Origin: Gemmatimonadota bacterium
Lineage (GTDB): Bacteria > JAAXHH01
Assembly (NCBI GenBank): GCA_026713285.1
Contig: JAPOOT010000104.1
Span: 1-6,418, forward strand
Direction of reading: 5' to 3'
Length of the DNA stretch: 6,418 bases
Shown here: one piece after another, positions 1-6,130 of the stretch
How the letters are laid out: each line of letters begins with the position of its first letter
How positions within the stretch are numbered: position 1 is the first letter of the stretch
Notes under the pieces: model-generated
Told to the model about the DNA's origin: nothing
Seen by the model: only the letters and a program-made list of their open reading frames with translations
Databases searched by the model: none
Translations under genes and position numbers: made by a program

Positions 1-22
1 CGGTGATCCCATACAGCACGCC

Positions 23-52
23 ATGATATCCGGTCCTTCGACGGAGTGTCAA
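23..52 (-). promoter_or_regulatory. Predicted sigma-70 promoter reading left out of the window
   Basis: On the minus strand a perfect TTGACA box (plus 52-47) is followed after 18 bp by TATCAT (plus 28-23), which matches five of six positions of the TATAAT consensus. Transcription would start near base 16 and leave the window, so the gene it serves is not visible. The box pair lies back to back with the rightward promoter at 90-117, giving a compact divergent control region. It also overlaps an in-frame upstream ATG at 23 that could otherwise be taken as the start of the transporter. The evidence is consensus match only. Confidence 0.5.
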
Positions 53-89
53 GGCCAATGTAGCGGCACAACCGTACAGGAAGCGCGTC

Positions 90-117
90 TTGACAGTACC
101 CGTGGGCGTGGTATCTT
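90..117 (+). promoter_or_regulatory. Predicted sigma-70 promoter of the MFS transporter gene
   Basis: A perfect TTGACA (90-95) is followed after 16 bp by TATCTT (112-117), which matches four of six positions of the -10 consensus. Initiation would fall at about 124-126, only a few bases before the preferred ATG at 128, so the message would be nearly leaderless. This fits the lack of any Shine-Dalgarno sequence before that ATG. It would drive the transporter and, by read-through across the short gap, the hydrolase. The weak -10 box and slightly short spacer keep this a prediction. Confidence 0.45.
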
Positions 118-127
118 CAGCTTCGTC

Positions 128-1363
128 ATGCCTCTGCCCTTCCAAGCGTTTCGAGACCGGTTTCCCGCGCTCCAGTACCGCGATTTCCGCCTTCTGTGGT
201 CCGGTCAGATCGTTTCGCTTACCGGATCCCGAATGCAGCAGACGGCTGTGTTGTGGCATATGTATTTGTTGACCGAATCCGCGTATGCCCTTGGTGCGAT
301 GGCAGTTATAAGACTCATACCCATCGTGGTTCTTTCACCGCTCGCCGGTGTGATCGCCGACACCCATGACCGCAAGCGCGTACTGCTCATCGCCCAGTGC
401 GGCCTCGCCCTGATCAGCACGACGCTGGCGTGGATCACCTGGTCGAGCCAGGATTCCCCCACCACGTTGTATGTGATCACCGCCATAAGCGCGGGGATCG
501 GTTGCTTCAGCAATCCGGCTAAAAACGCCATGGTGCCGAACCTGGTCGACCGGAGGCACCTGGCCAACGCCATGAGCATCAACATCACCGCCTCCCATGT
601 CGCATCGGTGACCGGACCGGGCATTGCCGGCCTGATCCTGGCATCGGGCTCCATCGCGGCCGTTTACTGGATCAATACGGTTTCATTTGTCTTCATGATC
701 GTTCCGATCCTCATGTTGCGTTCCGGGCACCGCAGCATCGGCGGCGTGACGCGGGTCAGTTTCGCGGCAGCGCTCGAGGGGCTGCGTTTCATACGGCGTT
801 CGTCCATTATACGCTCGGCAATGTTGCTGGACTTCACCGCTACGTTCTTTGCGTCCGCCACGTCGCTGCTGCCGATTTTCGCAGCGGAAGTGCTGGACGT
901 AGGAGAACAGGGGTACGGCCTGCTTACGGCGGCCCCGGCGATCGGCGCCGTGCTGACCGGCGCGCTCATGTCCACCTTCCCGGTGATTTCGGGCCAGGGA
1001 CGGCTGTTGTTCAAGGCGGTGGCGTGTTACGCGATGGCCACCGTGGTCTTCGGCATATCATCAAGCTTCTGGCTCACCTTCGCCGCGCTGTTCCTGACCG
1101 GGGCGTTCGATACGGTAAGCATGGTGCTGCGCCATACCGTCATGCAGTTGTCGACCCCGGACGAACTGCGTGGCCGCATGACTTCGGTGAACATGATTTT
1201 CGTCATGGGCGGACCCCGGCTCGGCGAAGCAGAAGCCGGCCTGGTGGCGGGACTCGCGGGAGCCCCCTTCTCCGTGATTACGGGTGGGATCGGCTGCCTC
1301 GCGGCCGTCGCCGTCATAGCCTGGCGGTCTCCCACGTTGAGACGATACGACGGCCATCGATGA
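128..1363 (+). CDS. MFS transporter, EntS-like (MFS_3 type) exporter
   Basis: A 411-residue major facilitator protein of the inner membrane, with the hydrophobic pattern of a 12-helix, proton-coupled carrier. The N-terminus (YRDFRLLWSGQIVSLTG, residues 17-33) and C-terminal block (RGRMTSVNMIF, 348-358; GGPRLGEAEAG, 361-371) are typical of the MFS_3 family that includes the enterobactin exporter EntS. The loop between helices 2 and 3 carries motif A (G74, A77, D78, D81, R82, K83, R84). Many relatives export siderophores, drugs or metabolites; the substrate here is unknown. An in-frame ATG at 23 would add 35 residues, but that extension is hydrophilic, not family-like, and overlaps both predicted promoters, so I chose 128. 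No Shine-Dalgarno sequence precedes either ATG. The hydrolase gene follows after 22 bp, suggesting one transcript. The family call is firm; export and substrate are inferred. Confidence 0.9.
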   Translation: MPLPFQAFRDRFPALQYRDFRLLWSGQIVSLTGSRMQQTAVLWHMYLLTESAYALGAMAVIRLIPIVVLSPLAGVIADTHDRKRVLLIAQCGLALISTTLAWITWSSQDSPTTLYVITAISAGIGCFSNPAKNAMVPNLVDRRHLANAMSINITASHVASVTGPGIAGLILASGSIAAVYWINTVSFVFMIVPILMLRSGHRSIGGVTRVSFAAALEGLRFIRRSSIIRSAMLLDFTATFFASATSLLPIFAAEVLDVGEQGYGLLTAAPAIGAVLTGALMSTFPVISGQGRLLFKAVACYAMATVVFGISSSFWLTFAALFLTGAFDTVSMVLRHTVMQLSTPDELRGRMTSVNMIFVMGGPRLGEAEAGLVAGLAGAPFSVITGGIGCLAAVAVIAWRSPTLRRYDGHR

Positions 1364-1385
1364 CTCGGTTTCGAAAGGACCGGTT

Positions 1386-2237
1386 ATGATATACGATGTT
1401 CACGCTCACGCATGGCGGTACCCCGATCACTTCAACGATACCTTTCGGAACCAGGCGATCAGAATGCGGGGGTATGAGCTGGACTTGACGCCGGAATACG
1501 CGAGCTACCTGGCTTCCGCGCGAACCGCCGGCCAGCCCGTGAAAACCGTGGTCTTCGGCGGTAAGGCGAGGTTGTCGGGACTGTGGACGCCGGACCGTTA
1601 CGTGTCGGCATACTGTGCGGAGTATCCCGATCAGACGATTCCCTTCATGTCGCTTGACCCCACCCAGGACGGATGGAGAGACGAGATGACCGAAGGATGG
1701 GAACACCTGGGCATGCGCGGCATCAAGCTTTTGCCCATGTACGCGGGGTTCTACCCCCAGGACCCCGAACTCGACGACCTGTGGCGGTACGCTGCCCGGA
1801 ACGACCTTCCGGTGCTTTTGCATACCGGCACGACCTTCGTCGACCAGGCGCCCCTGGACTGCACCCTGCCGCGGCATCTCGACACGGTCGCCATCAAGTT
1901 CCCCGAATGCAGGATCATCCTGGCCCACCTCGGCCACCCCTACGAAGGGGAAACCGTGGCGGTGATCCGCAAGCACCCCAACGTGTACGCCGATGTGTCC
2001 GCGCTGCACTACCGTCCCTTTCAGCTCTACCACAGTCTCATGCTCGTCCAGGAATACGGGGTATGGAACAAGCTCCTCTTCGGTACCGACTACCCGGTCA
2101 CGACGGTGGACGACACGCTTCGCGACCTGCGCGGACTGAACGGCATGCTCGAAGGCACGGCCCTGCCTCGGCTGGACAATGCTGAAATGGAGGGAATGAT
2201 TCACCGGGACGCGGGGGAGATCCTGGGGATTGACTGA
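1386..2237 (+). CDS. Amidohydrolase_2 / COG2159-like TIM-barrel metal-dependent hydrolase
   Basis: A 283-residue cytoplasmic protein (no signal peptide or membrane segment) of the amidohydrolase superfamily. The expected metal and catalytic residues are visible in order: HxH near the N-terminus (H6, H8 in YDVHAHAW), H146 in VLLHTGTT, H181 in ILAHLGHPY and D235 in LFGTDYP. The stretch MRGIKLLP (110-117), followed by a region resembling GFYPQDPELDDL, is characteristic of COG2159 proteins. Relatives include aminocarboxymuconate-semialdehyde and resorcylate-type decarboxylases and various lactonases, so the reaction may be hydrolysis or non-oxidative decarboxylation. The length is at the short end for the family but the catalytic set is complete. 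The start is supported by AAAGGA at 1374-1379, six bases before ATG. It lies 22 bp behind the transporter and probably shares its transcript; the pair may process and export a small molecule. The substrate cannot be assigned. Confidence 0.88.
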   Translation: MIYDVHAHAWRYPDHFNDTFRNQAIRMRGYELDLTPEYASYLASARTAGQPVKTVVFGGKARLSGLWTPDRYVSAYCAEYPDQTIPFMSLDPTQDGWRDEMTEGWEHLGMRGIKLLPMYAGFYPQDPELDDLWRYAARNDLPVLLHTGTTFVDQAPLDCTLPRHLDTVAIKFPECRIILAHLGHPYEGETVAVIRKHPNVYADVSALHYRPFQLYHSLMLVQEYGVWNKLLFGTDYPVTTVDDTLRDLRGLNGMLEGTALPRLDNAEMEGMIHRDAGEILGID

Positions 2238-2293
2238 TCCTGCCGGGAGGGGCGGGGGCAGTCCACGCCAAACCGCACGCCTGACCGCGCTTC

Positions 2294-4111
2294 CTATCCT
2301 TCACCGGTCAGCCACTGCCAGAACCGGAAGGGTTCCGGTTTCTTTTTGGTGGGATCCTCGAAGACGTCCCTGGTGATATAGAGATTGGTCTGCAGGTTGG
2401 ACATCAGTTCGCCGCGCCAGGCCCGATAGCCCCACTGGTTGGGTTCCAGGGACACGCCCCGGACGAAGGGCTTCCACATCTGGTTGATCCGGATGTACCA
2501 CAGGAAAATCCCGCCGGCTTCGTCGACCAGGATCCGCTCGGCGTCCCGGTACATGGCCATACGGCCCTCCGGGTCGCCGACGAGTTCGTTGGCCTGCATC
2601 ACGAGTCGCTCGAAACGATCGTTGCGCCAGGCGTGCCGGCCGTTCGAAAGCCAGATGGTAAGCAGGTTTCCCGCGTCGATGAAGTCATACTGGTAGGGGA
2701 CCATCCCCAGGGTCAACTCCCGGTTGCTCATGGCGTCCAGGTAGACCTTCCGTTCCACGTTGCGTACACCGACATCCAGCGCAAGGTGCTGATTCAACAT
2801 GGCCTGGACCGCCTCCGCGGCTGTCCGTATGTTTGCGGCCTCTCCGCGCAGCCAGATGTTCACCTCCGGAAAACCGCGTCCGCCGGGATAGCCGGCCTCG
2901 GCGAGATAGCGTCGTGCGAGTTCGGGATCGAATTTCTGCAGTGGGGCCAGTTCCTCCGTGTTGGAGCCCGGGAAGCCGGGCGGCAGCATGGAGGTGGCCG
3001 GTATGCCGACATCCCGCATGGCCGATTTGATGATGGCATCGACATCGATGGCATGGGCGAAGGCCTTGCGTACGCGCACATCGTCGAACGGCGGGTTGTA
3101 GGTGTCCAGCATCAGGTAGTACGTGGAGAAGTCCGTATAGGCATTCAGTTGATCGCGCAGGACCCGATCCGCCTTGATCCGGTTGATTTCGGCCTGGTTG
3201 GTCAGGGGGACGTAGTCTACTTCGCCGGCTTCATAGGCGGAAAGAAACTGCGGGGGAACGGCCAGGTTGTACAACCGGGACACTACCCGTTCCAGCATGG
3301 GCCTGGTGGGACCCCGGTAGTTCAGGTTGATACCGAGCACGATGCGGTCGCCCTTGATCCATTCGACCAGGCGGTAAGGACCACTGCCGAAATGGGTTTC
3401 GGGCCGCGTCGCCCATTCAGGGCCGTATTTATCAAACAAATGGGTCGGCGAAACCCAGCTTTTTGCGAGCAGGAGCGGCAGATAGGGCGTCGGACTTTCC
3501 GTCGTGAACGCCACGGTGTGTTCATCGAGGGCCTTGACGCCCAGGGAGTCGAGCGGAAGGCGTCGGCCAACGACGTCGGTCCAGTTTTTTATAGACCGGA
3601 AGTACCATTCGAAATCGAAACCCGTCTCCGGATTCGCCCAGCGACGGAAGGTGGCCTCGTAGTCGCGGGCCGTCAGGGGATGGCCGTCGGCGAAGATCAT
3701 CCCCTTGCGAATCTGGTAGGTCCAGGTCAACCCGTCCTCGGACAGTTCCCACGAGGTGGCGCCCGCGGGCAGCAGGTTGAAATCCCGGTCCACGCGGACG
3801 AGCGGTTCGGCCACCAGCCCCACCCCCCACGCCTGCTTATAGGTGGAAGTGCCGCGGTCGAGGTACCTGTTATCGGGAGAAAACTGGGTAAGGACCTGGA
3901 GTTCCGGCGGCGCGGCATCGGGCGGCAGCGTGACGCCGAATGAGTTTACATATCGTTCCGTCCCGCCGGCTTCCCTGTCGCCGCCTTCCTGCAGGGCCAG
4001 GACGGATAGGCTGGCCAGCGCAAGGGCCGCCCCGAGCAAGGGCAGAACGGCCACCGTGTGCATGCATCGCACGTTACGCAGGATGGACGCAGCCTGATAA
4101 AGTCGGAACAA
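2294..4111 (-). CDS. ABC transporter solute-binding protein, family 5 (peptide/oligopeptide type)
   Basis: A 605-residue family 5 binding protein (SBP_bac_5, DppA/OppA/NikA class), which captures peptides, nickel complexes or sugars outside the inner membrane for an ABC importer. Landmarks are WELSEDGLTWTYQIRKGMIF (121-140), GSGPYRLVEW (242-251) and DVRVRKAFAHAID (about 344-356). The N-terminus has arginines at 3, 12 and 15 and a hydrophobic stretch at about 18-40, fitting a signal peptide or membrane anchor. No lipobox cysteine follows, so it does not look like a lipoprotein. I favour the TTG start at 4111 because GAGGGA lies nine bases upstream and a promoter lies behind it. An ATG at 4063 (residue 17) is the alternative but lacks a Shine-Dalgarno sequence and the positive n-region. 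No permease or ATPase gene adjoins it, so its transporter partners must be elsewhere. The last codons overlap the terminator of the convergent hydrolase unit. The ligand is unknown. Confidence 0.9.
   Translation of the reverse strand: MFRLYQAASILRNVRCMHTVAVLPLLGAALALASLSVLALQEGGDREAGGTERYVNSFGVTLPPDAAPPELQVLTQFSPDNRYLDRGTSTYKQAWGVGLVAEPLVRVDRDFNLLPAGATSWELSEDGLTWTYQIRKGMIFADGHPLTARDYEATFRRWANPETGFDFEWYFRSIKNWTDVVGRRLPLDSLGVKALDEHTVAFTTESPTPYLPLLLAKSWVSPTHLFDKYGPEWATRPETHFGSGPYRLVEWIKGDRIVLGINLNYRGPTRPMLERVVSRLYNLAVPPQFLSAYEAGEVDYVPLTNQAEINRIKADRVLRDQLNAYTDFSTYYLMLDTYNPPFDDVRVRKAFAHAIDVDAIIKSAMRDVGIPATSMLPPGFPGSNTEELAPLQKFDPELARRYLAEAGYPGGRGFPEVNIWLRGEAANIRTAAEAVQAMLNQHLALDVGVRNVERKVYLDAMSNRELTLGMVPYQYDFIDAGNLLTIWLSNGRHAWRNDRFERLVMQANELVGDPEGRMAMYRDAERILVDEAGGIFLWYIRINQMWKPFVRGVSLEPNQWGYRAWRGELMSNLQTNLYITRDVFEDPTKKKPEPFRFWQWLTGEG
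2322..2347 (+). terminator. Intrinsic terminator of the MFS-hydrolase unit, inside the convergent coding sequence
   Basis: A perfect 8-bp inverted repeat, AACCGGAA (2322-2329) and TTCCGGTT (2333-2340), with a GGG loop, is followed directly by TCTTTTT (2341-2347). This is the classic Rho-independent form on the plus strand. It lies 85 bases after the hydrolase stop codon. The same bases encode the C-terminal KKKPEPFRF segment of the binding protein on the other strand. Read leftward, the hairpin is preceded by A residues and not followed by a T tract, so it should stop only rightward transcription. Confidence 0.7.
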
Positions 4112-4120
4112 CGGCAGGTG

Positions 4121-4126
4121 TCCCTC
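4121..4126 (-). promoter_or_regulatory. Shine-Dalgarno sequence supporting a TTG start
   Basis: On the minus strand GAGGGA lies nine bases before the TTG at 4111-4109. It is the only good ribosome binding site near the front of the solute-binding protein gene; neither the in-frame ATG at 4063 nor the GTG at 4072 has one. It therefore decides the start in favour of TTG, which usually lowers translation initiation relative to ATG. Confidence 0.55.
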
Positions 4127-4164
4127 AATCTACGGGTTGGATATTGTCATGGAGTCGATGGTGG

Positions 4165-4193
4165 ATCTTACGGAAATCCAGTTAGCCTGTCAA
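4165..4193 (-). promoter_or_regulatory. Predicted sigma-70 promoter of the solute-binding protein gene
   Basis: On the minus strand a perfect TTGACA (plus 4193-4188) is followed after exactly 17 bp by TAAGAT (plus 4170-4165), which matches four of six -10 positions. Initiation near 4158 would give a leader of about 47 bases containing the GAGGGA ribosome binding site, consistent with the TTG start. The -35 box forms one arm of the inverted repeat at 4187-4212, so a protein bound there could block this promoter. Confidence 0.55.
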
Positions 4194-4212
4194 CGGTTTC
4201 GTCCCCTGACAG
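4187..4212. repeat. Inverted repeat CTGTCA-N14-TGACAG over the leftward -35 box
   Basis: CTGTCA (4187-4192) is mirrored exactly by TGACAG (4207-4212) with a 14-bp spacer. The left arm coincides with the -35 element of the binding-protein promoter. The arms could be half-sites for a dimeric regulator, or the symmetry could simply reflect a -35-like hexamer on each strand. No T tract follows, so it is not a terminator. Confidence 0.35.
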
Positions 4213-4226
4213 CGTACATAAAAACA

Positions 4227-4242
4227 GGTGACACGTAACACC
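4227..4242. promoter_or_regulatory. Imperfect 16-bp palindrome, candidate operator
   Basis: The sequence GGTGACACGTAACACC has the symmetric form GGTGnnACGTnnCACC: the outer four bases of each half and the central ACGT are symmetric, and only the four n positions break symmetry. It lies just upstream of the AT-rich TATAAA at 4256-4261 and 100 bases before the reductase start, where an operator or activator site would be expected. The binding protein is unknown; no regulator gene lies in the window. Confidence 0.4.
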
Positions 4243-4261
4243 CGGGCATTTACTCTATAAA
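4228..4261 (+). promoter_or_regulatory. Possible promoter region of the reductase-permease-sulfatase unit
   Basis: GTGACA (4228-4233) matches five of six -35 positions. Seventeen bases on is TACTCT (4251-4256), a poor -10 box, overlapping the much better TATAAA (4256-4261), which then sits 22 bp from the -35. No combination has both good boxes and good spacing, so the promoter may need an activator or use another sigma factor. Some promoter is expected here because the region is divergent and the gene downstream begins a rightward unit. Confidence 0.25.
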
Positions 4262-4282
4262 GGTTCCGCCAGCGATGTAATC

Positions 4283-4315
4283 GCCTCCCGACTCGAGGCA
4301 AAGGGAGTCTGGAGG
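4283..4315 (+). promoter_or_regulatory. Leader with mutually exclusive short stems before the reductase gene
   Basis: Several short complementary pairs overlap: GCCTC (4283-4287) with GAGGC (4295-4299), GACTC (4290-4294) with GAGTC (4305-4309), CTCCC (4285-4289) with GGGAG (4303-4307), and CCTCC (4284-4288) with GGAGG (4311-4315). They cannot all form at once. The real ribosome binding site (AAGGAAG, 4330-4336) lies just downstream and outside the stems. No known riboswitch family is recognisable, and 5-bp stems are weak evidence. Confidence 0.2.
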
Positions 4316-4341
4316 ACGGATTCCACAGAAAGGAAGACAGC

Positions 4342-5361
4342 ATGCCTATCGCCACGAGACAACTGGGAACCACGAACGCCCACGTGACCGAACTGGGTTT
4401 CGGATCCGCGCCGCTTGGTGACCTGTTCCAGCCCGTCACGGAAGCCAAATCCCGCGCAACGCTGCGGGCGGCCTGGAGGGCAGGTATACGCTACTACGAC
4501 ACTTCTCCATGGTACGGCTACGGGAAGAGCGAACTGCGACTGGGCGAGTTTCTGCGTCAGAAAAACCACGGTTCCTACGTGGTGTCCACCAAGGTCGGCC
4601 GCGTGTTCAAGGCAACCCGGGACCTCAGGAATTTCGACTACGGCTTCTGGTGCGGCGGCCTGCCCTTCGATCACGTCTACGATTACAGCTACGACGGGCT
4701 CATGCGGTCCTACGAAGACAGCCTCACCCGATTCGGGGTACACCGGGTCGATCTTCTGCTGATCCACGACCTGGATCCCTTCTATCACAACGAGGCCCAG
4801 ATCCAGGCCTATCTCCATCAACTATTCACCAGCGGCTGGCGCGCGCTGGCGGAACTCAAGGCCTCGGGCGATATCAAGGGCGTGGGCGCGGGACTCAACA
4901 AGACCGGCATGATGCTGCGCTTCCTGGAGCTGATGCCGCTGGACTTCTTCATCGTGGCGATGCCTTACACCCTGCTGGACCAGGAGGCCCTCGACCGGGA
5001 GCTTCCCCGGTGCGTGGAAGAAGGGATCGGCATCGTGATCGGCGCCGTCTTTGCTTCGGGGATCCTGGTCACCGGTCCCACGGAAAACTCGACCTATGGT
5101 TACATGCCCGCGACGCCGGAGATCATGGAGAAGACACGGCGCATCCAGGCTGTCTGCGAACGGCACGGCGTGCCGCTGGCCGCGGCTGCCCTGCAGTTTC
5201 CGCTGTTTCATCCGGCGGTCGCATCCGTCATCCCCGGTGCGATCAGGCCGGAATACGTCGAATCGAACCTGTCCAACTACCAGCACGAGATTCCCGTGGA
5301 TCTGTGGGCCGAATTGAAATCGGACGGGTTGATACGTGAAGACGCTCCGACTCCCGGGTAG
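4342..5361 (+). CDS. Aldo/keto reductase, aldose 1-dehydrogenase-like (AKR15-like)
   Basis: A 339-residue cytoplasmic NAD(P)-dependent TIM-barrel oxidoreductase. The catalytic tetrad of the family is complete: D53 and Y58 in YYDTSPWYGYGKSELRLG (51-68), K84 in VVSTKVGR and H142 in LLLIHDLDP. The C-terminal IPGAIRPEYVESNLSNY segment (about 297-313) corresponds to the cofactor-binding region. The opening (RQLGTTNAHVTELGFGSAPL) and DTSPWYGYGKSE block resemble the D-threo-aldose/L-fucose 1-dehydrogenase and pyridoxal 4-dehydrogenase group, enzymes that oxidise sugars or carbonyl compounds using NAD(P)+. The start is fixed by AAGGAAG at 4330-4336, five bases before ATG. It is the first gene of a rightward unit: the permease start lies six bases past its stop and a sulfatase follows. 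This suggests a role in using a desulfated sugar or similar product. The family is firm, the dehydrogenase subgroup likely, the substrate unknown. Confidence 0.9.
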   Translation: MPIATRQLGTTNAHVTELGFGSAPLGDLFQPVTEAKSRATLRAAWRAGIRYYDTSPWYGYGKSELRLGEFLRQKNHGSYVVSTKVGRVFKATRDLRNFDYGFWCGGLPFDHVYDYSYDGLMRSYEDSLTRFGVHRVDLLLIHDLDPFYHNEAQIQAYLHQLFTSGWRALAELKASGDIKGVGAGLNKTGMMLRFLELMPLDFFIVAMPYTLLDQEALDRELPRCVEEGIGIVIGAVFASGILVTGPTENSTYGYMPATPEIMEKTRRIQAVCERHGVPLAAAALQFPLFHPAVASVIPGAIRPEYVESNLSNYQHEIPVDLWAELKSDGLIREDAPTPG

Positions 5362-5367
5362 CCGTTG

Positions 5368-6108
5368 ATGGAATTCGAACTCTGGCAACTGTTCCTGCTC
5401 GCCGGCGTGGGTGTTCTTTCAGGCTTCCTGAACGTAATGGCCGGCGGCGGATCTCTGCTGGCCCTCCCCGTCCTCATCTTCATGGGGCTCCCCGGCAACG
5501 TGGCCAACGGCACCAACCGTGTGGCCATCGTCGCCCAGAACGTTTCCGCCTTCACCAGTTTCTTCAGGAAGGGGTATTCGGAGTTACGCACGATGCTGAC
5601 CCTCGCGCTTTGCGCGGTGCCGGGGGCGGCGATGGGGGCGTACCTGGGTACCCAGGTCAGTGGCGAACTGTTCAATCGGATCCTCGGCGGCCTGATGATC
5701 GTGCTGCTGATCCTGATGAGCAGGAAACAGCGTGACGTGGCAGTAATCGAAAAACCCCGGAGACTGGTGCTGGGCCACTTCCTGATGGTCGCGGTGGGAT
5801 TCTACGGCGGATTCATCCAGGCCGGCGTCGGGTTTATACTCATGGCGGTGCTTTACCGTGTCGTCGGACTTGACCTCGTCCGGGTCAATGCCTACAAGGT
5901 ATTCATCATAGGCATATATACCCTGGTGGCGCTGGCCATATTCGCGGACAAGGGTCAGGTGCTCTGGCTTGCCGGGGCCAGTCTGGCCGTTGGCACCACG
6001 ATCGGTGGATGGATCGGCGCTCATTTCACCGTCAAACGGGGCGAACGACTGATCCGCGTCATCCTTAACGTGGTGCTGATCGTCATGGCCGTAAGACTGC
6101 TGTTCTAA
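5368..6108 (+). CDS. TauE/SafE family membrane permease (sulfite/organic anion exporter type)
   Basis: A 246-residue, very hydrophobic inner-membrane protein of the TauE/SafE family (PF01925), with about seven or eight predicted helices. The family signature GGGSLLALPVL (26-36) followed by GLPGNVANGTNRVA (40-53) is clear. A diverged second copy begins at GFYGGFIQAGVGFILMAVL (144-162) and GLDLVRVNAYK (167-177), showing the internal duplication typical of the family. Members export sulfite, sulfoacetate or other small anions; many are uncharacterised. ATG 5368 is preferred over an in-frame TTG at 5365. There is no good Shine-Dalgarno sequence, but the reductase stop lies six bases upstream, so translational coupling is likely. 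The sulfatase follows after 22 bp, which makes movement of a sulfur oxyanion attractive. Sulfatases release sulfate, however, not sulfite, so the transported species remains open. Confidence 0.88.
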   Translation: MEFELWQLFLLAGVGVLSGFLNVMAGGGSLLALPVLIFMGLPGNVANGTNRVAIVAQNVSAFTSFFRKGYSELRTMLTLALCAVPGAAMGAYLGTQVSGELFNRILGGLMIVLLILMSRKQRDVAVIEKPRRLVLGHFLMVAVGFYGGFIQAGVGFILMAVLYRVVGLDLVRVNAYKVFIIGIYTLVALAIFADKGQVLWLAGASLAVGTTIGGWIGAHFTVKRGERLIRVILNVVLIVMAVRLLF

Positions 6109-6130
6109 ACCCGGATCACCGGAGGTCGGC

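Noticed and set aside
23..127. N-terminal extension of 35 residues on the MFS transporter
   Set aside because: It lacks similarity to MFS N-termini, has no ribosome binding site, and overlaps two predicted promoters. The ATG at 128 gives the usual family start.
1314..2204. Long minus-strand open frame (296 codons) opposite the hydrolase gene
   Set aside because: It is antisense to a protein with a complete amidohydrolase motif set. Its own translation is rich in R, H, V and G with no family signature, as expected for a shadow frame in GC-rich DNA.
2239..2261. CTGCC/GGCAG hairpin after the solute-binding gene as its terminator, or a G-quadruplex in the G-rich stretch
   Set aside because: The stem is only 5 bp with a 12-base loop and no T tract on either strand. 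Only three close runs of three or more G are present; a fourth lies 16 bases away, so quadruplex formation is not well supported.
2633..3943. Plus-strand open frame of 436 codons opposite the solute-binding protein gene
   Set aside because: The minus strand carries unmistakable family 5 binding-protein motifs over this whole span. The plus-strand product has no recognisable domain and no ribosome binding site.
4112..4341. Small gene, tRNA or other RNA gene in the 230-bp divergent intergenic region
   Set aside because: No cloverleaf, no long conserved RNA-like stem and no short frame with a ribosome binding site was found. The content is explained by promoters, dyads and leader sequence.
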